From the NCBI GenBank assembly GCA_900557175.1, contig USSL01000100.1, forward strand, positions 1-6,548: 6,548 nt of DNA, given 5' to 3'. The notes beneath the pieces are model-generated. The model saw only the letters and a list, made by a program, of their open reading frames with translations. It was not told the DNA's origin and made no database searches. Of this stretch, positions 6,202 to 6,548 are shown one piece after another; the first letter of the stretch is position 1, and every line of letters begins with the position of its first letter. The DNA is from an uncultured Eubacteriales bacterium (lineage in GTDB: Bacteria; Bacillota; Clostridia; Lachnospirales; Lachnospiraceae). Made by a program: the position numbers and the translations under genes.

Positions 6202-6548
6202 TTACACATCAAGTTCCGCATCATGGGCACGCTCATAAATAAATGCCCGGCGCGGCGGCACATCTGTTCCCATAAGCATCTCCGTCACATCGGATGCCAT
6301 ACGGGCATCTTCAATTTCCACCAGCTTTAAAATACGTGTGTCCGGGTTTAATGTTGTCTCCCAAAGCTGGTCTGCATCCATCTCGCCGAGACCTTTATAT
6401 CTTTGCAGCGTAAAGCTGCCCTTATGTGTCTTTCTGTATTTTTCAAGCGCTTTGTCATCATAGAGATATTCCTCATGCCCCTTTGCAGGCATCGCCTTGT
6501 AAAGCGGCGGCATTGCTATGTAGACATGTCCCTCATAAATAAGCTCCG
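6202..6548 (-). CDS. parE: Topoisomerase IV subunit B (ParE/GyrB family), C-terminal part
   Basis: The frame is open to the right edge; 114 residues and the TAA at 6204-6202 are visible. They are the C-terminal end of the Toprim domain and tail of a type IIA ATPase subunit: GHVYIAMPPLYKA, then FTLQRYKGLGEMDADQLWETTLNP, then MLMGTDVPPRRAFI. The motif QRYKGLGEM is a hallmark of GyrB/ParE. The ATPase domain and the acidic metal-binding residues lie outside the window. Whether it is ParE or GyrB cannot be told from this piece; the ParC-like partner 21 bp downstream favours ParE. It should be the first gene of a two-gene operon with parC, making the B subunit of the same enzyme. Confidence 0.93.
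   Translation of the reverse strand, partial: ELIYEGHVYIAMPPLYKAMPAKGHEEYLYDDKALEKYRKTHKGSFTLQRYKGLGEMDADQLWETTLNPDTRILKLVEIEDARMASDVTEMLMGTDVPPRRAFIYERAHDAELDV

Overview
The window looks like the chromosome of a low-to-moderate GC Firmicute, most likely a Clostridia/Lachnospiraceae-type bacterium. The evidence is a tyrosine-specific T-box leader on tyrS, strong AGGAGG-type ribosome binding sites, consensus sigma-A promoters, and a ParC-like topoisomerase subunit directly downstream of a ParE/GyrB-type gene. The genus cannot be fixed from the sequence alone.

The right two thirds (about 2.1-6.5 kb) is housekeeping DNA on the minus strand. A ParE/GyrB C-terminus runs in from the right edge. 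It is followed after 21 bp by a complete ParC/GyrA-type subunit that lacks a recognisable GyrA box, so the pair is probably topoisomerase IV. Next come a promoter, a roughly 300-nt T-box leader with a UAC (Tyr) specifier and a terminator/antiterminator switch, and tyrS. tyrS ends at a hairpin that can work in both directions and is shared with the convergent remnant to its left.

The middle (about 1.3-2.1 kb) holds a broken plus-strand MATE-family efflux transporter. Its N-terminus, central part and probable C-terminus survive in order, but large internal pieces are missing, two in-frame stops interrupt it, and the frame changes. Left of it is a minus-strand tRNA-Pro(CGG) with its own promoter.

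The left 1.3 kb, on the 3' side of the tRNA, is visibly more AT-rich. It holds the 3' end of a gene for a secreted cell-wall-type protein (C39-like peptidase domain, peptidoglycan-binding repeat, SH3b-like tail) and then about 520 bp with no convincing large ORF. That gap carries several ordered signals: a perfect 13-bp inverted repeat 42 bp apart, a smaller hairpin, two good minus-strand promoters (one a perfect TTGACA-17-TATAAT), a minus-strand intrinsic terminator starting right after that perfect promoter, and a 23-codon ORF with a strong ribosome binding site. This block is the least explained part of the window. It may include a small RNA locus, the edge of an element integrated at the tRNA, or both. 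I see no CRISPR array, insertion sequence, rRNA or replication origin.
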